Positions 11,198-20,389 of a stretch of 64,000 nt of DNA are shown one piece after another (position 1 is the first letter of the stretch; the number at the start of each line of letters is the position of its first letter). The notes beneath the pieces were generated by a model that saw only the letters and a list, made by a program, of their open reading frames with translations, made no database searches and was not told the DNA's origin. The stretch is from NCBI RefSeq assembly GCF_029051725.1, contig NZ_JAACFU010000008.1, forward strand, positions 328,325-392,324, read 5' to 3'. The stretch comes from Bradyrhizobium sp. CSS354. Lineage in GTDB: Bacteria; Pseudomonadota; Alphaproteobacteria; Rhizobiales; Xanthobacteraceae. A program made the position numbers and the translations under genes.

Positions 11198-12607
11198 ATG
11201 AAGACCGCCAAAGACGTCCTGAAATCGATCAAGGACAACGACGTCAAATACGTCGACCTGCGCTTCACCGATCCGCGCGGCAAGTGGCAGCACGTCACCT
11301 TCGACATCAGCATGATCGATGAAGACATTTTCGCTGAGGGAACGATGTTCGACGGCTCCTCGATCGCCGGCTGGAAGGCGATCAACGAGTCCGACATGTG
11401 CCTTATGCCCGATCCGGTGACCGCGACGATCGATCCGTTCTTCGCCGAGACCACCATGGTCATCACCTGCGACGTGCTCGAGCCGACCACCGGCGAGCCC
11501 TACAATCGCGACCCCCGCGGCATCGCCAAGAAGGCCGAGGCGATGGTGAAGTCGATGGGCGTGGGCGACACCGTGTTCGTCGGCCCCGAAGCCGAGTTCT
11601 TCGTGTTCGACGACGTGCGCTTCTCCGCTAACCCCTACAGCACCGGCTTCCGCCTCGACTCCTCGGAGCTGCCGACCAACTCCGACACCGAATACGAAGG
11701 CGGCAATCTCGGCCATCGTGTCCGCACCAAGGGCGGCTACTTCCCGGTGCCGCCGCAGGACTCCGTGCAGGACATGCGCTCGGAGATGCTCGGCGCCATG
11801 GCCAAGATGGGCGTGAAGGTCGAGAAGCACCATCACGAAGTCGCTTCCGCCCAGCACGAACTCGGCATGAAGTTCGACACGCTGACGCTGATGGCCGACC
11901 ACATGCAGATCTACAAATACTGCATCCACCAGGTCGCGCACATCTACGGCAAGACCGCCACCTTCATGCCGAAGCCGGTCTTCGGCGACAACGGCTCGGG
12001 CATGCACGTGCACCAGTCGATCTGGAAGGACGGCAAGCCGGTGTTCGCCGGCAACAAATACGCCGACCTGTCGGAGACCTGCCTCCACTACATCGGCGGC
12101 ATCATCAAGCACGCCAAGGCGATCAACGCCTTCACCAACCCGTCGACCAACTCCTACAAGCGCCTGGTCCCGGGCTATGAGGCCCCCGTGCTGCTCGCCT
12201 ATTCGGCGCGCAACCGCTCGGCCTCCTGCCGCATCCCCTACACCGCTTCGCCGAAGGCCAAGCGCGTCGAGGTGCGCTTCCCAGATCCGCTCGCCAATCC
12301 CTATCTCGGCTTCGCCGCGATGCTGATGGCCGGCCTCGACGGCATCAAGAACAAGATCGATCCGGGTCCGGCGATGGACAAGGACCTCTACGATCTGCCG
12401 AAGGAAGAGCTGAAGCAGATCCCGACCGTGTGCGGCAGCCTGCGCGAGGCGCTCGAAAACCTCGACAAGGACCGCGGCTTCCTGAAGAACGGCGGCGTGT
12501 TCGACGACGACTTCATCGACGCCTATATCGAGCTGAAGATGACCGAAGTCGCCCGCTTCGAAATGACCCCGCATCCCGTCGAGTTCGAGATGTACTATTC
12601 GGGCTAA
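11198..12607 (+). CDS. glnA: Glutamine synthetase type I
   Basis: A 469-residue dodecameric GSI that makes glutamine from glutamate, ammonia and ATP. Visible motifs are the FDGSSIAGW beta-grasp segment, the metal/ATP region FMPKPVFGDNGSGMHVHQS, KRLVPGYEAPV and the adenylylation target Tyr398 in KDLYDLP, which marks the GlnE-regulated GSI-beta group. The ATG at 11198 (MKTAKDVLKSIKDND) follows AAAAGGGG; an upstream open stretch of 27 codons is not part of the family. Adjacent P-II (glnB) controls its adenylylation, so the pair is a functional unit. Confidence 0.97.
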   Translation: MKTAKDVLKSIKDNDVKYVDLRFTDPRGKWQHVTFDISMIDEDIFAEGTMFDGSSIAGWKAINESDMCLMPDPVTATIDPFFAETTMVITCDVLEPTTGEPYNRDPRGIAKKAEAMVKSMGVGDTVFVGPEAEFFVFDDVRFSANPYSTGFRLDSSELPTNSDTEYEGGNLGHRVRTKGGYFPVPPQDSVQDMRSEMLGAMAKMGVKVEKHHHEVASAQHELGMKFDTLTLMADHMQIYKYCIHQVAHIYGKTATFMPKPVFGDNGSGMHVHQSIWKDGKPVFAGNKYADLSETCLHYIGGIIKHAKAINAFTNPSTNSYKRLVPGYEAPVLLAYSARNRSASCRIPYTASPKAKRVEVRFPDPLANPYLGFAAMLMAGLDGIKNKIDPGPAMDKDLYDLPKEELKQIPTVCGSLREALENLDKDRGFLKNGGVFDDDFIDAYIELKMTEVARFEMTPHPVEFEMYYSG

Positions 12608-12632
12608 GCCGCCCGAAATTCCTGCGACAAGC

Positions 12633-12664
12633 AAAAGGCGCTTCCAAAAGGGGGCGCCTTTCGT
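12633..12664 (+). terminator. Rho-independent terminator of glnA
   Basis: Stem aaaggcgc / gcgccttt with a 12-base loop, then tcgtatt, 25 bp after the glnA stop codon. Confidence 0.65.
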
Positions 12665-12675
12665 ATTGGGGAAAC

Positions 12676-12759
12676 CGTAGGTGGGTGGAGCCCTTGCGAA
12701 ACCCATCATCTCGCAACTCGCGATGGCGATGGGCTTCGCTGCGCTCTACCCCTCCTACG
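12676..12759. repeat. Intergenic palindromic repeat (GTAGGTGGG type)
   Basis: Imperfect inverted repeat: cgtaggtgggtggagc...gaaacccatcatc on the left pairs with gcgatgggcttcg...gctctacccctcctacg on the right. It fills the gap between the glnA terminator and the tautomerase gene. It resembles the element at 36710-36800, so the two are probably one family. Confidence 0.6.
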
Positions 12760-12761
12760 TT

Positions 12762-13019
12762 CTACGTCTTCGCGATCCGCACCCCATCCGTCCCGATCGC
12801 GCCGAACGTGCCGGCGATGATCTCCGCCGTCGGCTGCATGCCGCCGAGCGACCAATGTGAGGGCTCCTGCTCCTCGATCCTGACCCAGACGTTGCGGCGG
12901 AATTCCGGGTTGCCCTGCCCTTCAACCTCGACCAGGAGGTCGGTGACGCGCTCGAGCAGTGCCTTCTTCTGCGCGACATCCAGGATGCCGCGGACGGTGG
13001 AAATGGTGACGTAAGGCAT
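12762..13019 (-). CDS. 4-oxalocrotonate tautomerase family protein
   Basis: An 85-residue protein starting MPYVTISTVRG. After removal of Met the N-terminal Pro is the catalytic base of tautomerase-superfamily enzymes, and arginines suited to substrate binding (RRNVWVRIEE) follow. The length is a little above the 62-residue classic enzyme, with a conserved-looking AEIIAGTFG segment. The ATG at 13019 is chosen over an upstream frame extension because Pro1 must follow the initiator. The substrate is unknown. It is divergent from a GlxA-type regulator 152 bp away, which may control it. Confidence 0.85.
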   Translation of the reverse strand: MPYVTISTVRGILDVAQKKALLERVTDLLVEVEGQGNPEFRRNVWVRIEEQEPSHWSLGGMQPTAEIIAGTFGAIGTDGVRIAKT

Positions 13020-13171
13020 GTCTCTCTCCGATATGTCGTGTGACGATGGTTGAGAGATTGAACCGGGCCTGCCGGAGACGGCAGTGGCGGATAAGACAGA
13101 GATCGGGCAATTTCCGCCATGGCGCCCGCGCGCCGATCGGGTAGGATTGCCGCGTCCTGTCTGGAGGTCCC

Positions 13172-14149
13172 ATGAAGCTCGCAATACTGGCGCTGGAAGG
13201 CTGCATGCATTCGGCGATCTCAGGCGTCGCCGACATCCTGTCGCTCGCCAACCACGTGATGCAGCAGAGCGGCGCCAACCCCGGCTTCGCCTGGCAGACG
13301 CTTTCGCTCGACGGCAAGGCCGTGCGGTCCGGCGGCAGCCAGATGGTCGCGGTCGACGGCGCCATTGGCAGACGAGGTCGCTTTGACGCGATCCTCGTCC
13401 CCGGCAACCTTGTCGATCACGTCACGGCCGAACGCCTGCAGCCGCAATATGCCCGGGCCGGCGCCTGGCTGCGGCAGCAGCACGCGAACGGACGGCTGAT
13501 CGGCGCGTTCTGCAGTGGCGTGTTCCTGCTGGCCGGCGCCGGTCTGCTCGACAACCGCCGCGCCACCATCACCTGGTGGCTGCAAAGCGAGCTGCGGCAG
13601 CGTCATCCCGCCATCGACCTCGCCCCGGACGCCGTCATCACCACCGCCGACCGCATCGTCTGCGCGGCCGGACCGATGTCGTGGGTCGATCTCCTGCTCA
13701 GGCTGATCGAGATGGTCGACGGCAAGGAGATCGCAAAACTATGCGCGGACTACGTCGTCATCGACACCGCGCAGCGCACCCAGTCGATCTTCATGCCCGT
13801 CGGCTATTTGCTGACGCAGGACCCGATGCTGACCCAGGCCGACCTGCTGGTGCGACGCTCCGGAAAACGTCCGATGACGGTGAAGCGGCTCGCCGATGCG
13901 CTCGGCCTCAGCGAGCGCACGCTGAACCGGAAGTTTCAGGAACTCACCCGCGAGCCGCCGCAGGCCTTCATCATGCGTCGGCGCGTCGAGCACGCCCGCA
14001 CGTTGCTGGAGACGACGATGCAGCCGGTCAAGACCATCGCGAGATCGGCCGGCTACGAGGACGAGAGCAGCTTTCGCAAGGCGTTCCGCAAGCTCACCCT
14101 GATGTCGCCGCAGGCCTATCGCGCGCGACGGATGGAGCGGGCGGCGTAG
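13172..14149 (+). CDS. GlxA family transcriptional regulator (DJ-1/PfpI plus AraC HTH)
   Basis: A 325-residue regulator. The N-terminal DJ-1/PfpI-like domain (about 3-170) has Cys114 in GAFCSGVFLLA at the nucleophile-elbow position. The C-terminal AraC/XylS domain (about 215-320) has two helix-turn-helix units: MTVKRLADALGLSERTLNRKF and a second with VKTIARSAGYEDESSFRKAF. Relatives regulate nitrogenous-compound catabolism such as choline, carnitine or arginine use; the inducer here is unknown. An AGG-rich site (ggaggtccc) precedes the ATG. Divergent to the tautomerase gene. Confidence 0.9.
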   Translation: MKLAILALEGCMHSAISGVADILSLANHVMQQSGANPGFAWQTLSLDGKAVRSGGSQMVAVDGAIGRRGRFDAILVPGNLVDHVTAERLQPQYARAGAWLRQQHANGRLIGAFCSGVFLLAGAGLLDNRRATITWWLQSELRQRHPAIDLAPDAVITTADRIVCAAGPMSWVDLLLRLIEMVDGKEIAKLCADYVVIDTAQRTQSIFMPVGYLLTQDPMLTQADLLVRRSGKRPMTVKRLADALGLSERTLNRKFQELTREPPQAFIMRRRVEHARTLLETTMQPVKTIARSAGYEDESSFRKAFRKLTLMSPQAYRARRMERAA

Positions 14150-14289
14150 CAGTCCGGAACGCCGCTCTCCCGTTCCCCGCGGCGTCACTTGTCCGGAAAG
14201 TTCACCCGATCTCCGTCGCCACCAGCGCCCATTCACCAGCGCAATGACGGTGTGGCGCGGGCGTGCCTGCCTTCTTCCAGCGCGTCCGC

Positions 14290-15063
14290 CTACGCCGCCG
14301 CCTTCTGCCGCGCAACCATCGCTTCGCCAAAAGCCTCGAACAGCTTTCGGTTGATCGGATTGTGCTGCGGGTCGTATTCGGCGTGCCATTGCACCCCGAG
14401 CGCAAAGGCCTTGGCTTCCGCGATGCGGATCGCCTCGATGGTGCCGTCCTCGGCAATACCCTCGATCAGCACGCGCTTGCCGGGATCGAGGATGCCTTGG
14501 CCGTGCAGCGAATTCACCCGGATCTTGTCACAGCCGAGCAATTCTGCGAACGCGCCACCCGGCGTCAGATCGACGTCGTGACGATCGGCGAACACCACTG
14601 TCGGGTCAGGATGGATCTCACCGTTCTCGAGCCTCGGCATGCGATGGTTCATGCGGCCCGGGATTTCGCGGATCTCGGGATGCAGCGAGCCGCCGAAGGC
14701 GACGTTCATCTCCTGGAGGCCCCGGCAGATGCCGAACAGCGGGATACCGCGGGCAACGCACGCGACCGAGAGCGCCAGCGCCACCTCGTCGCGGTGGATG
14801 TCGTAGGGCTCGTGCCGCTCACACGGGTCGACGTTGAAGCGAGTCGGGTGCACGTTGGCCCGCGCGCCTGTGAGCACGATGCCATCGACGGTATCGAGCA
14901 GCGCGCCGATATCGGTGATGTCGGGCGAGCCCGCGAACATCACCGGCAGGCCGCCGGAAACCTCGGCCACGGCGCGCAGATTACGCTCGCCGACCATCTG
15001 GACCTGAAATCGATTTTCAACGCGATGGGCGTTCCCGATCACGCCGACGACCGGCTTTCTCAT
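14290..15063 (-). CDS. Class I glutamine amidotransferase-like gamma-glutamyl hydrolase (peptidase C26, PuuD-like)
   Basis: A 257-residue cytoplasmic hydrolase. The triad is visible: Cys113 in GICRGLQEMNV, His227 and Glu229 in GVQWHAEYDP. Members such as PuuD cleave gamma-glutamyl-GABA in putrescine breakdown or related gamma-glutamyl amides. Length and motif spacing are normal. No other puu genes are nearby, so the substrate remains inferred. The gene stands alone, convergent with the GlxA regulator on one side. Confidence 0.88.
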   Translation of the reverse strand: MRKPVVGVIGNAHRVENRFQVQMVGERNLRAVAEVSGGLPVMFAGSPDITDIGALLDTVDGIVLTGARANVHPTRFNVDPCERHEPYDIHRDEVALALSVACVARGIPLFGICRGLQEMNVAFGGSLHPEIREIPGRMNHRMPRLENGEIHPDPTVVFADRHDVDLTPGGAFAELLGCDKIRVNSLHGQGILDPGKRVLIEGIAEDGTIEAIRIAEAKAFALGVQWHAEYDPQHNPINRKLFEAFGEAMVARQKAAA

Positions 15064-15153
15064 CTCCCGTTCAGACCTCTCCCGTAAGAAGATTCTCCAA
15101 ACATGCCCCTGGGAGGGAACAAATTCAACAGAAGGGTACGCGGGACGGCAATG

Positions 15154-15858
15154 CTATTTTCGCGCAAATGCCTCCCGGGCCTCGAGCGCACCGCCGAGGA
15201 GCAGGCCGGCGGCCTTCAGCGCGGTCGCCGCCGCGTCGCCCGGCGCAGCCAGCCAGGGCAGTTTCGTCTCGATTCCGCGCGTCACGGACTCCCCGAGCAC
15301 GCCACCGAAATCAATCGGCCAGAGCCCGTTGGGCACCATTTCGGCGGTAAGGCCACGGAGTGCATAGCCGTCGCCCAGGACCGCCTCCGCATGGTCGCCG
15401 GCGACAAGGCGCGCGGTCGCAGGGTCGAGGGGATCGCCAAAGCTCACGAGCACGGGCATTAGGTCCCCCTGCACCGCGACGACGCCGGTCTGCCGGTTGA
15501 GCTCGTTGAACGAGACGCGGTTGCCACGCGCAGCGCCATATGCGCGGAGCGCGACATAGTTGATGTCGTCGAGATCGAGCTTCGCGCCCTGCTGATGCGC
15601 GAGCAATGCCACCACATTCTTTCCCCGGCCGAGGTCGACGAACACAGCCTCGCCGCGCATCGTGGTGCGGCCGCCCCGGGTATAGCCGCGATCGGGCACG
15701 ACGGACAGAATGCCCGAGCCGGTCTTGATCCCGTCAGGCGTCGACACCTCGACCGCGAGCCGATATTTGTGACCGGGCCGGTTGATCCGGATCTGGTCGC
15801 CGATCACGAGCACGGCGAGAAGGCCGAGCAGACCGGCCCACTTGCTGATGAAACTCAA
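15154..15858 (-). CDS. Membrane-anchored protein of unknown function
   Basis: A 234-residue protein. An N-terminal hydrophobic segment (residues 5-21) acts as signal anchor, followed by a probably periplasmic beta-rich domain: YRLAVEVSTPDG, GEAVFVDLGRGKNVVALLAH and VRLVAGDHAE-type strands. Near the C-terminus lies a small hydrophobic stretch (AATALKAAGLLLGGAL). I do not recognise the family. It is followed on the other strand by an AI-2E-type transporter 136 bp away. Confidence 0.7.
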   Translation of the reverse strand: MSFISKWAGLLGLLAVLVIGDQIRINRPGHKYRLAVEVSTPDGIKTGSGILSVVPDRGYTRGGRTTMRGEAVFVDLGRGKNVVALLAHQQGAKLDLDDINYVALRAYGAARGNRVSFNELNRQTGVVAVQGDLMPVLVSFGDPLDPATARLVAGDHAEAVLGDGYALRGLTAEMVPNGLWPIDFGGVLGESVTRGIETKLPWLAAPGDAAATALKAAGLLLGGALEAREAFARK

Positions 15859-15993
15859 GCGCCCTCACCTGTTCTTTCCTCATCGCTCTGCACCGTTCAC
15901 GCGGCAGCGTCAAACCAGCGCGTTGACGCGGTCTTGATCCGGATCGCGTTTGTCGAAAGAGTGCGGTGCGCACCGCGCTGAAAAGGACCCGAT

Positions 15994-17124
15994 GTGACCA
16001 TTCCCGCAGATGAACGGCGCCGGACCCGCGGCGATCTGGCCTGGGCGATCTCGGTCGGGGGCATTGGCATCGTGCTGTTCACGGCAATGCTGGTCTTCAC
16101 CTGGTATTTTGCCGCTACCCTGCTCCTGATCTTCACCGGAATGCTGCTCGGCGTTGGCCTGAACGCGCTGACCAACGCGCTTGGCCGCCGCGTGCACTTG
16201 CCCCACGCGGTGCGGCTCGCCATCGTCTGTGCCGCGCTGGCGGTGATGCTCGCAGGTGTTGCCTATCTCGGCGGCGCCACCATTGCCGAGCAGGCCTCGC
16301 TGCTGAGCAAGACGATCAAGTCGCAGATCACCAACGTCCGATCCTTCCTCGAAAACCATGGCATCGACACCAGCTTCTTCGATCTCGGCAATGCCGCACC
16401 CACCGCCAGCGATGCGGCGCCGGCACCCGCGCCGAACTCGGGCTCGCACGGCGGATTGCCGGGCGCGGGTGCGCTGGCTTCGAGCGGCGGCGCGATCGTG
16501 AGCCAGACCTTCAAGCTGCTGCTCGGCACCATCAGCGCGGTCGGCAACATCTTCATCGTGCTGTTCCTGGGGCTCGCCTTCGCCGCCCAGCCCAGCGTCT
16601 ATCACGACGGCCTGTTATTTCTCGCGCCGGCGAGACATCGTACTCGCGTAGCCCAGATCATCGACCGAATCGGCGAGACGCTGGAGCGCTGGCTGATCGC
16701 GCAGATCGTCGTGATGCTTGCGGTCGGCGTGGTGACCTGGATCGGTCTCGCCGTCATCGGCATTCCAGGCTCGTTCATCCTGGGGATTCAGGCGGGCCTG
16801 CTCGCCTTCATCCCGACCGTCGGCGCCATCATAGCCGGCGTCGTGGTCGTGCTGGCGAGCCTCGCCTCGGGATGGATACCGGCGCTGTCGGCCTTTCTCC
16901 TCTTCATGGGCGTGCACGCGATGGAGAGCTATGTGCTGACGCCGATCCTTCAGCGGCAGGCACTGGACATTCCGCCGGCCACGCTGTTCGCGTTCCAAAT
17001 CCTGCTCGGCGTCGTGTTCGGAATCTGGGGCCTGGCGCTGGCGCTGCCACTGGTCGCCATCGCCAAGGTCATGATCGACCACTTCAAGACGTATGAAGCG
17101 CCGCCTCTGGCTGAGGCGGCCTGA
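15994..17124 (+). CDS. AI-2E family transporter (PerM/TqsA-like membrane protein)
   Basis: A 376-residue inner-membrane protein starting at GTG 15994 behind AAAAGGA. It has paired N-terminal membrane helices (about 17-60), another near 70-92, a periplasmic or cytoplasmic insert rich in Ala/Pro/Ser (about 130-165), and a C-terminal bundle with the family pattern IPTVGAIIAGVVVVL and YVLTPILQRQALDIPP. Members export small molecules or ions (TqsA: autoinducer-2; others: Na+/H+ exchange). The substrate cannot be told from sequence. Confidence 0.88.
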   Translation: MTIPADERRRTRGDLAWAISVGGIGIVLFTAMLVFTWYFAATLLLIFTGMLLGVGLNALTNALGRRVHLPHAVRLAIVCAALAVMLAGVAYLGGATIAEQASLLSKTIKSQITNVRSFLENHGIDTSFFDLGNAAPTASDAAPAPAPNSGSHGGLPGAGALASSGGAIVSQTFKLLLGTISAVGNIFIVLFLGLAFAAQPSVYHDGLLFLAPARHRTRVAQIIDRIGETLERWLIAQIVVMLAVGVVTWIGLAVIGIPGSFILGIQAGLLAFIPTVGAIIAGVVVVLASLASGWIPALSAFLLFMGVHAMESYVLTPILQRQALDIPPATLFAFQILLGVVFGIWGLALALPLVAIAKVMIDHFKTYEAPPLAEAA

Positions 17125-17130
17125 GCCGCC

Positions 17131-17427
17131 TCAGGTGGTGAGCACGGTCTCGGTGTGCTCGACCTCAGGGGGTGCCGCAAAATACTGGCCGACGAGGCCG
17201 CGCCATTCGGCGAAATTCTCGGAGCCGCGAAAATCGACGGTATGGTTCTCGAGCGTCTCCCACTTCACCATCAGACGATAGCGCTGCGGCTTCTCGATCG
17301 ACTTGTGCAGCTCGAAACCGTGAAAACCCTTGGAGCGACCGAAAGCGGCCTTTGCCTTGGTGACGGCGGCCTCAAAGTCCTTCTCGCTGCCCGGCTTGAC
17401 GTCGATTTGCGCGATCTCGGTGATCAT
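17131..17427 (-). CDS. Antibiotic biosynthesis monooxygenase (ABM) domain protein
   Basis: A 98-residue dimeric alpha/beta ferredoxin-like protein. The features are the ITEIAQIDVKPGSEKDFEAAV start, GFHGFELHKSIEKPQRYRL and the WETLENHTVDFRGSENFAEW segment typical of ABM-domain proteins. Some members are cofactor-free monooxygenases or heme-degrading enzymes, and many have no known reaction. The gene ends 6 bp from the stop of the transporter gene, which converges on it. Confidence 0.85.
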   Translation of the reverse strand: MITEIAQIDVKPGSEKDFEAAVTKAKAAFGRSKGFHGFELHKSIEKPQRYRLMVKWETLENHTVDFRGSENFAEWRGLVGQYFAAPPEVEHTETVLTT

Positions 17428-17481
17428 CTGTTTCCACCCATTTTTGTCCGATGGGCGTGTCTACCGCAGCCCGCGCCAAAG

Positions 17482-17503
17482 AAAAAGGCGCCGAAACGGC
17501 GCC
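17482..17503 (-). terminator. Rho-independent terminator
   Basis: ggcgccg-aaa-cggcgcc stem; on the minus strand it is followed by ttttt. It sits 27 bp past the stop of the small membrane protein at 17530. Confidence 0.7.
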
Positions 17504-17529
17504 CTGCCCGGTCCAAAAATGCAGATCAC

Positions 17530-17766
17530 TCAGGCGAGCAGCAGAACGGTGCCCGCCACCGTCAGCGCACAACCGGCGAACAGCGCCAGCGGCCAGTAAT
17601 TGCGGCCTTGTGTGTAACGCCCCTGGGCGCGGCGCTCGGTGATCAGCGCGCTCTCGTATTCGTCAGCGGTCGAGAACAGGCAGGCGAAGCCGCCGCGTGC
17701 CGAGACCGCCGCGGCTTCGAGCGATATCAGGGCGGCTTGCGGGTTCTGTCGATGGATCGATTCCAT
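17530..17766 (-). CDS. Small single-span membrane protein of unknown function
   Basis: A 78-residue protein with a soluble N-terminal half (DEYESALITERRAQGRYTQGRNYWP) and a C-terminal membrane helix ending the chain (LALFAGCALTVAGTVLLLA), so it is tail-anchored. The ATG at 17766 is the only sensible start. A terminator follows. No family recognised. Confidence 0.65.
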   Translation of the reverse strand: MESIHRQNPQAALISLEAAAVSARGGFACLFSTADEYESALITERRAQGRYTQGRNYWPLALFAGCALTVAGTVLLLA

Positions 17767-17823
17767 GTCCGCAATGGTAGGGATCGAATGGTAAACAGGG
17801 GATTACCGCGAGGCCTCCCTTAC

Positions 17824-19056
17824 CTAGGCGGTCGCCGGCCGCGCTTTGGATTGCGCGTTGGGCACGCCGATCCGCGCGGCGCTCTGGCGGCGCCAATTCT
17901 CCAGCGACAGTGGCAGCTCCTCCGCCGCCTCGACGCGATTACGGCCGCCGCGCTTGGCCTGGTAGAGCGCGGTGTCGGCCGAGGCCAGCAGCACTTCGAG
18001 CTCGGTGCCGGCCGGACCGCCCGCCACGCCGATACTGACGGTGGTGTCGACCGGGCCCTCGTCGACGACGACGCCGGAGGTCTCGAAGGCCTCGCGCACG
18101 CGCTCGGCGACCAGCACGCCTTCCTCGAGCGAACACGGCAGGAGGGCTGCGAACTCCTCGCCGCCGATGCGACCCGACATGTCGCTGATGCGCAGATTGC
18201 TGACGACGACGGTCGAGAACAGTTTCAGCATCTCGTCGCCGGCGGGATGGCCGAAGCGGTCGTTGATCGACTTGAAATGATCGATGTCGAAGATCATCAC
18301 GGTCACGGGGCGGCCGGCCTTGGCTTCGCGCTCGATCACGCGTCCGCAGGCTTCCGAGAAGCCGCGGCGGTTGAGCATGCCGGTCAGCGGATCGGTGGAC
18401 GCGGCGGTCCGGTGCGCGGTGACCGTGCGCTCGGATACCAGCATGAAGATCACGAACACGGTGCCGACGGCATAGAGCACGAGCTCGACCGCGAACACGG
18501 TGACCCAGATGCTGGTGGAGAAGCCGGCATCGTTCGGGCGCAGGAAACTGCCGAGCAGGATCGGCAGCATCAAGACGCAGCCGTGCATCACCGGCACCAC
18601 AACGGCCGGCCAGCGCCGTTGCAGGCTCTTGCGCCGCTCGACCCAGAGCTCGCTCGCGGTCAGCGCCGCATAGACCGAGACGATGCCGGCGCCGATGATC
18701 ATGCGCAGCATGGACGCGGTGGGATCGAGCAGCGTGGCGGCAGCGGCCCAGGCGAGCGCGCCGACCAGGAGACCCGGCCAGTTCGGCTTGCGACCATGGA
18801 AGACACGCGCCGCATTCCACACCATGCCGCAGGCGACGAAGCCGACCGCGTTCAGCGCAAGGTAAAGATGCGGCCCCAGTCTGTCACCGGCCGCCGTCCA
18901 GAGCGCGACCGATGCGGCGCCGAGGAGATACGCGGTGCCCCACCATTTCAGCGCGGCGCTGTTCTCCTGCCTTCCGAAAAACACCATCATGGCGCCGAGC
19001 AGTGCGGCGACCATGGTGGCAACCAAATAGAGCGTGATGCTATCGAGCGACATCAT
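17824..19056 (-). CDS. Membrane diguanylate cyclase (GGDEF)
   Basis: A 410-residue protein with six or so N-terminal membrane helices (about 8-208) and a GGDEF domain (about 215-380). The active-site loop is GGEEF at 298-302, intact for cyclic-di-GMP synthesis, and an RxxD inhibitory site (RISD, 289-292) sits exactly five residues upstream, so product inhibition is expected. The substrate-binding DIDHFKSINDRFGHPAGDE segment is present. Two tandem ATGs start the gene behind AAGGGGG. c-di-GMP from this enzyme could feed the exopolysaccharide locus further right, which is inference only. Confidence 0.93.
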   Translation of the reverse strand: MMSLDSITLYLVATMVAALLGAMMVFFGRQENSAALKWWGTAYLLGAASVALWTAAGDRLGPHLYLALNAVGFVACGMVWNAARVFHGRKPNWPGLLVGALAWAAAATLLDPTASMLRMIIGAGIVSVYAALTASELWVERRKSLQRRWPAVVVPVMHGCVLMLPILLGSFLRPNDAGFSTSIWVTVFAVELVLYAVGTVFVIFMLVSERTVTAHRTAASTDPLTGMLNRRGFSEACGRVIEREAKAGRPVTVMIFDIDHFKSINDRFGHPAGDEMLKLFSTVVVSNLRISDMSGRIGGEEFAALLPCSLEEGVLVAERVREAFETSGVVVDEGPVDTTVSIGVAGGPAGTELEVLLASADTALYQAKRGGRNRVEAAEELPLSLENWRRQSAARIGVPNAQSKARPATA

Positions 19057-19212
19057 GTCGGCCCCCTTCTAGACATAGCAGTTACGCGATCGGCTCAGCC
19101 GATTTGCGCGCCCTTCCAAATGCGACGCTATGTCCGGCGGGTTCCATTCAGGTTTTCATGCGAGCCCAAGTTTTCAGGAAACACGCCATCAATTTGCATA
19201 CAAACGAACAGC

Positions 19213-19241
19213 AAAAAGGGCGCTGAAATCAGCGCCCTTTT
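19213..19241 (-). terminator. Rho-independent terminator of rplM-rpsI
   Basis: Stem aaaagggcgctga / tcagcgccctttt with a short loop; symmetric A/T arms. It lies about 45 bp after the rpsI stop. Confidence 0.8.
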
Positions 19242-19285
19242 GCATCTCATTGAAGCCGCTTTCGCGGCGAATGCGACCGAAGCGA

Positions 19286-19765
19286 TTAACGCTTCGAGAA
19301 CTGGAAGGACCGGCGGGCCTTGGCCTTGCCGTACTTCTTGCGCTCGACCACGCGGGAGTCGCGGGTGAGAAAGCCACCCTTCTTGAGCACGGTGCGCAGC
19401 TCCGGCTCGAAATAGGTCAGCGCCTTGGAGATGCCGTGACGGACGGCACCGGCCTGGCCGGACAGACCGCCGCCGGCGACGGTGCAGATCACGTCATACT
19501 GGCCGGAACGCGCGGCCACGGAGAACGGCTGCTCGATCATCATGCGCAGCACGGGACGGGCGAAATAGACCTCGACCTCGCGCGAGTTGACCGTGACCTT
19601 GCCGGCGCCCGGCTTGATCCAGACGCGGGCGACCGCGTCCTTGCGCTTGCCGGTTGCGTAGGCGCGGTTGAACTTGTCGACCTTCTTCTCGTGCTTGGGC
19701 GCGTCGGGCGCGGCCGCCGTCTTGAGCTGCGAGAGCTGGTCGAGCGACTGGATGGATTCGGCCAT
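19286..19765 (-). CDS. rpsI: 30S ribosomal protein S9
   Basis: A 159-residue S9 with the conserved core YATGKRKDAVARVWIKPG and the C-terminal KKYGKAKARRSFQFSKR tail whose terminal Lys-Arg reaches the P-site tRNA. An N-terminal extension of about 30 residues (MAESIQSLDQLSQLK) is usual in rhizobia. It starts one base after the rplM stop, so the two are cotranscribed and probably translationally coupled. Confidence 0.97.
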   Translation of the reverse strand: MAESIQSLDQLSQLKTAAAPDAPKHEKKVDKFNRAYATGKRKDAVARVWIKPGAGKVTVNSREVEVYFARPVLRMMIEQPFSVAARSGQYDVICTVAGGGLSGQAGAVRHGISKALTYFEPELRTVLKKGGFLTRDSRVVERKKYGKAKARRSFQFSKR

Positions 19766-19766
19766 G

Positions 19767-20231
19767 TTATGCGGCCCTCGTGTTCTTGCGGTTCAACTTG
19801 GCGATGTCGATCTTCTCGGGCGTCTGGGCCTCGTGCGGATGATCGGCGCCGCCATAGACGCGGAGGTTGCCCATCTGGACGCGACCGAGCGGACCACGCG
19901 GGATCATGCGCTCGACGGCCTTCTCGAGCACGCGCTCGGGATGCTTGCCCTCGAGGATCTGGCGCGCGGTGCGCTCCTTGACGTGGCCGACGTAACCGGT
20001 GTGCTTGTAATAGGTCTTCTGCTCGCGCTTGCGGCCGGTGAGAACCGCATACTGCGCGTTGATGATGATGATGTTGTCGCCGCAATCAACGTGCGGGGTG
20101 TAGGTCGTCAGGTGCTTGCCGCGCAGGCGCATGGCGACGATGGTGGCGAGACGGCCGACGACCAGACCCTTGGCGTCGATCAATACCCACTTCTTCGTCA
20201 CCTCAGCCGGCTTTGCCGAAAAGGTTTTCAT
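19767..20231 (-). CDS. rplM: 50S ribosomal protein L13
   Basis: A 154-residue L13 starting MKTFSAKPAEVTKKW at 20231; the open frame extends 13 codons further but that part is not in the family. Motifs: VLIDAKGLVVGRLA, GDNIIIINA and the C-terminal LRVYGGADHPHEAQ. First gene of the rplM-rpsI pair, the standard bacterial unit. Confidence 0.97.
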   Translation of the reverse strand: MKTFSAKPAEVTKKWVLIDAKGLVVGRLATIVAMRLRGKHLTTYTPHVDCGDNIIIINAQYAVLTGRKREQKTYYKHTGYVGHVKERTARQILEGKHPERVLEKAVERMIPRGPLGRVQMGNLRVYGGADHPHEAQTPEKIDIAKLNRKNTRAA

Positions 20232-20389
20232 GTCAGAGTTTCCGTGGACGGGGAGCATCGGCGCGAACACCGCACCGGACTGGGCGGTTTTCTAGAGAAC
20301 AGCGGCGCCGCGGTCAATGCCCAAAGGCGGAATTTACATGTTAAATATCAATGGTTTAGAATTATGGTATTCAGATACCCGCAAAAAGC

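Noticed and set aside
17155..19368. 737-codon plus-strand open frame
   Set aside because: It is antisense to the ABM gene, the small membrane protein and the diguanylate cyclase and has low-complexity composition.
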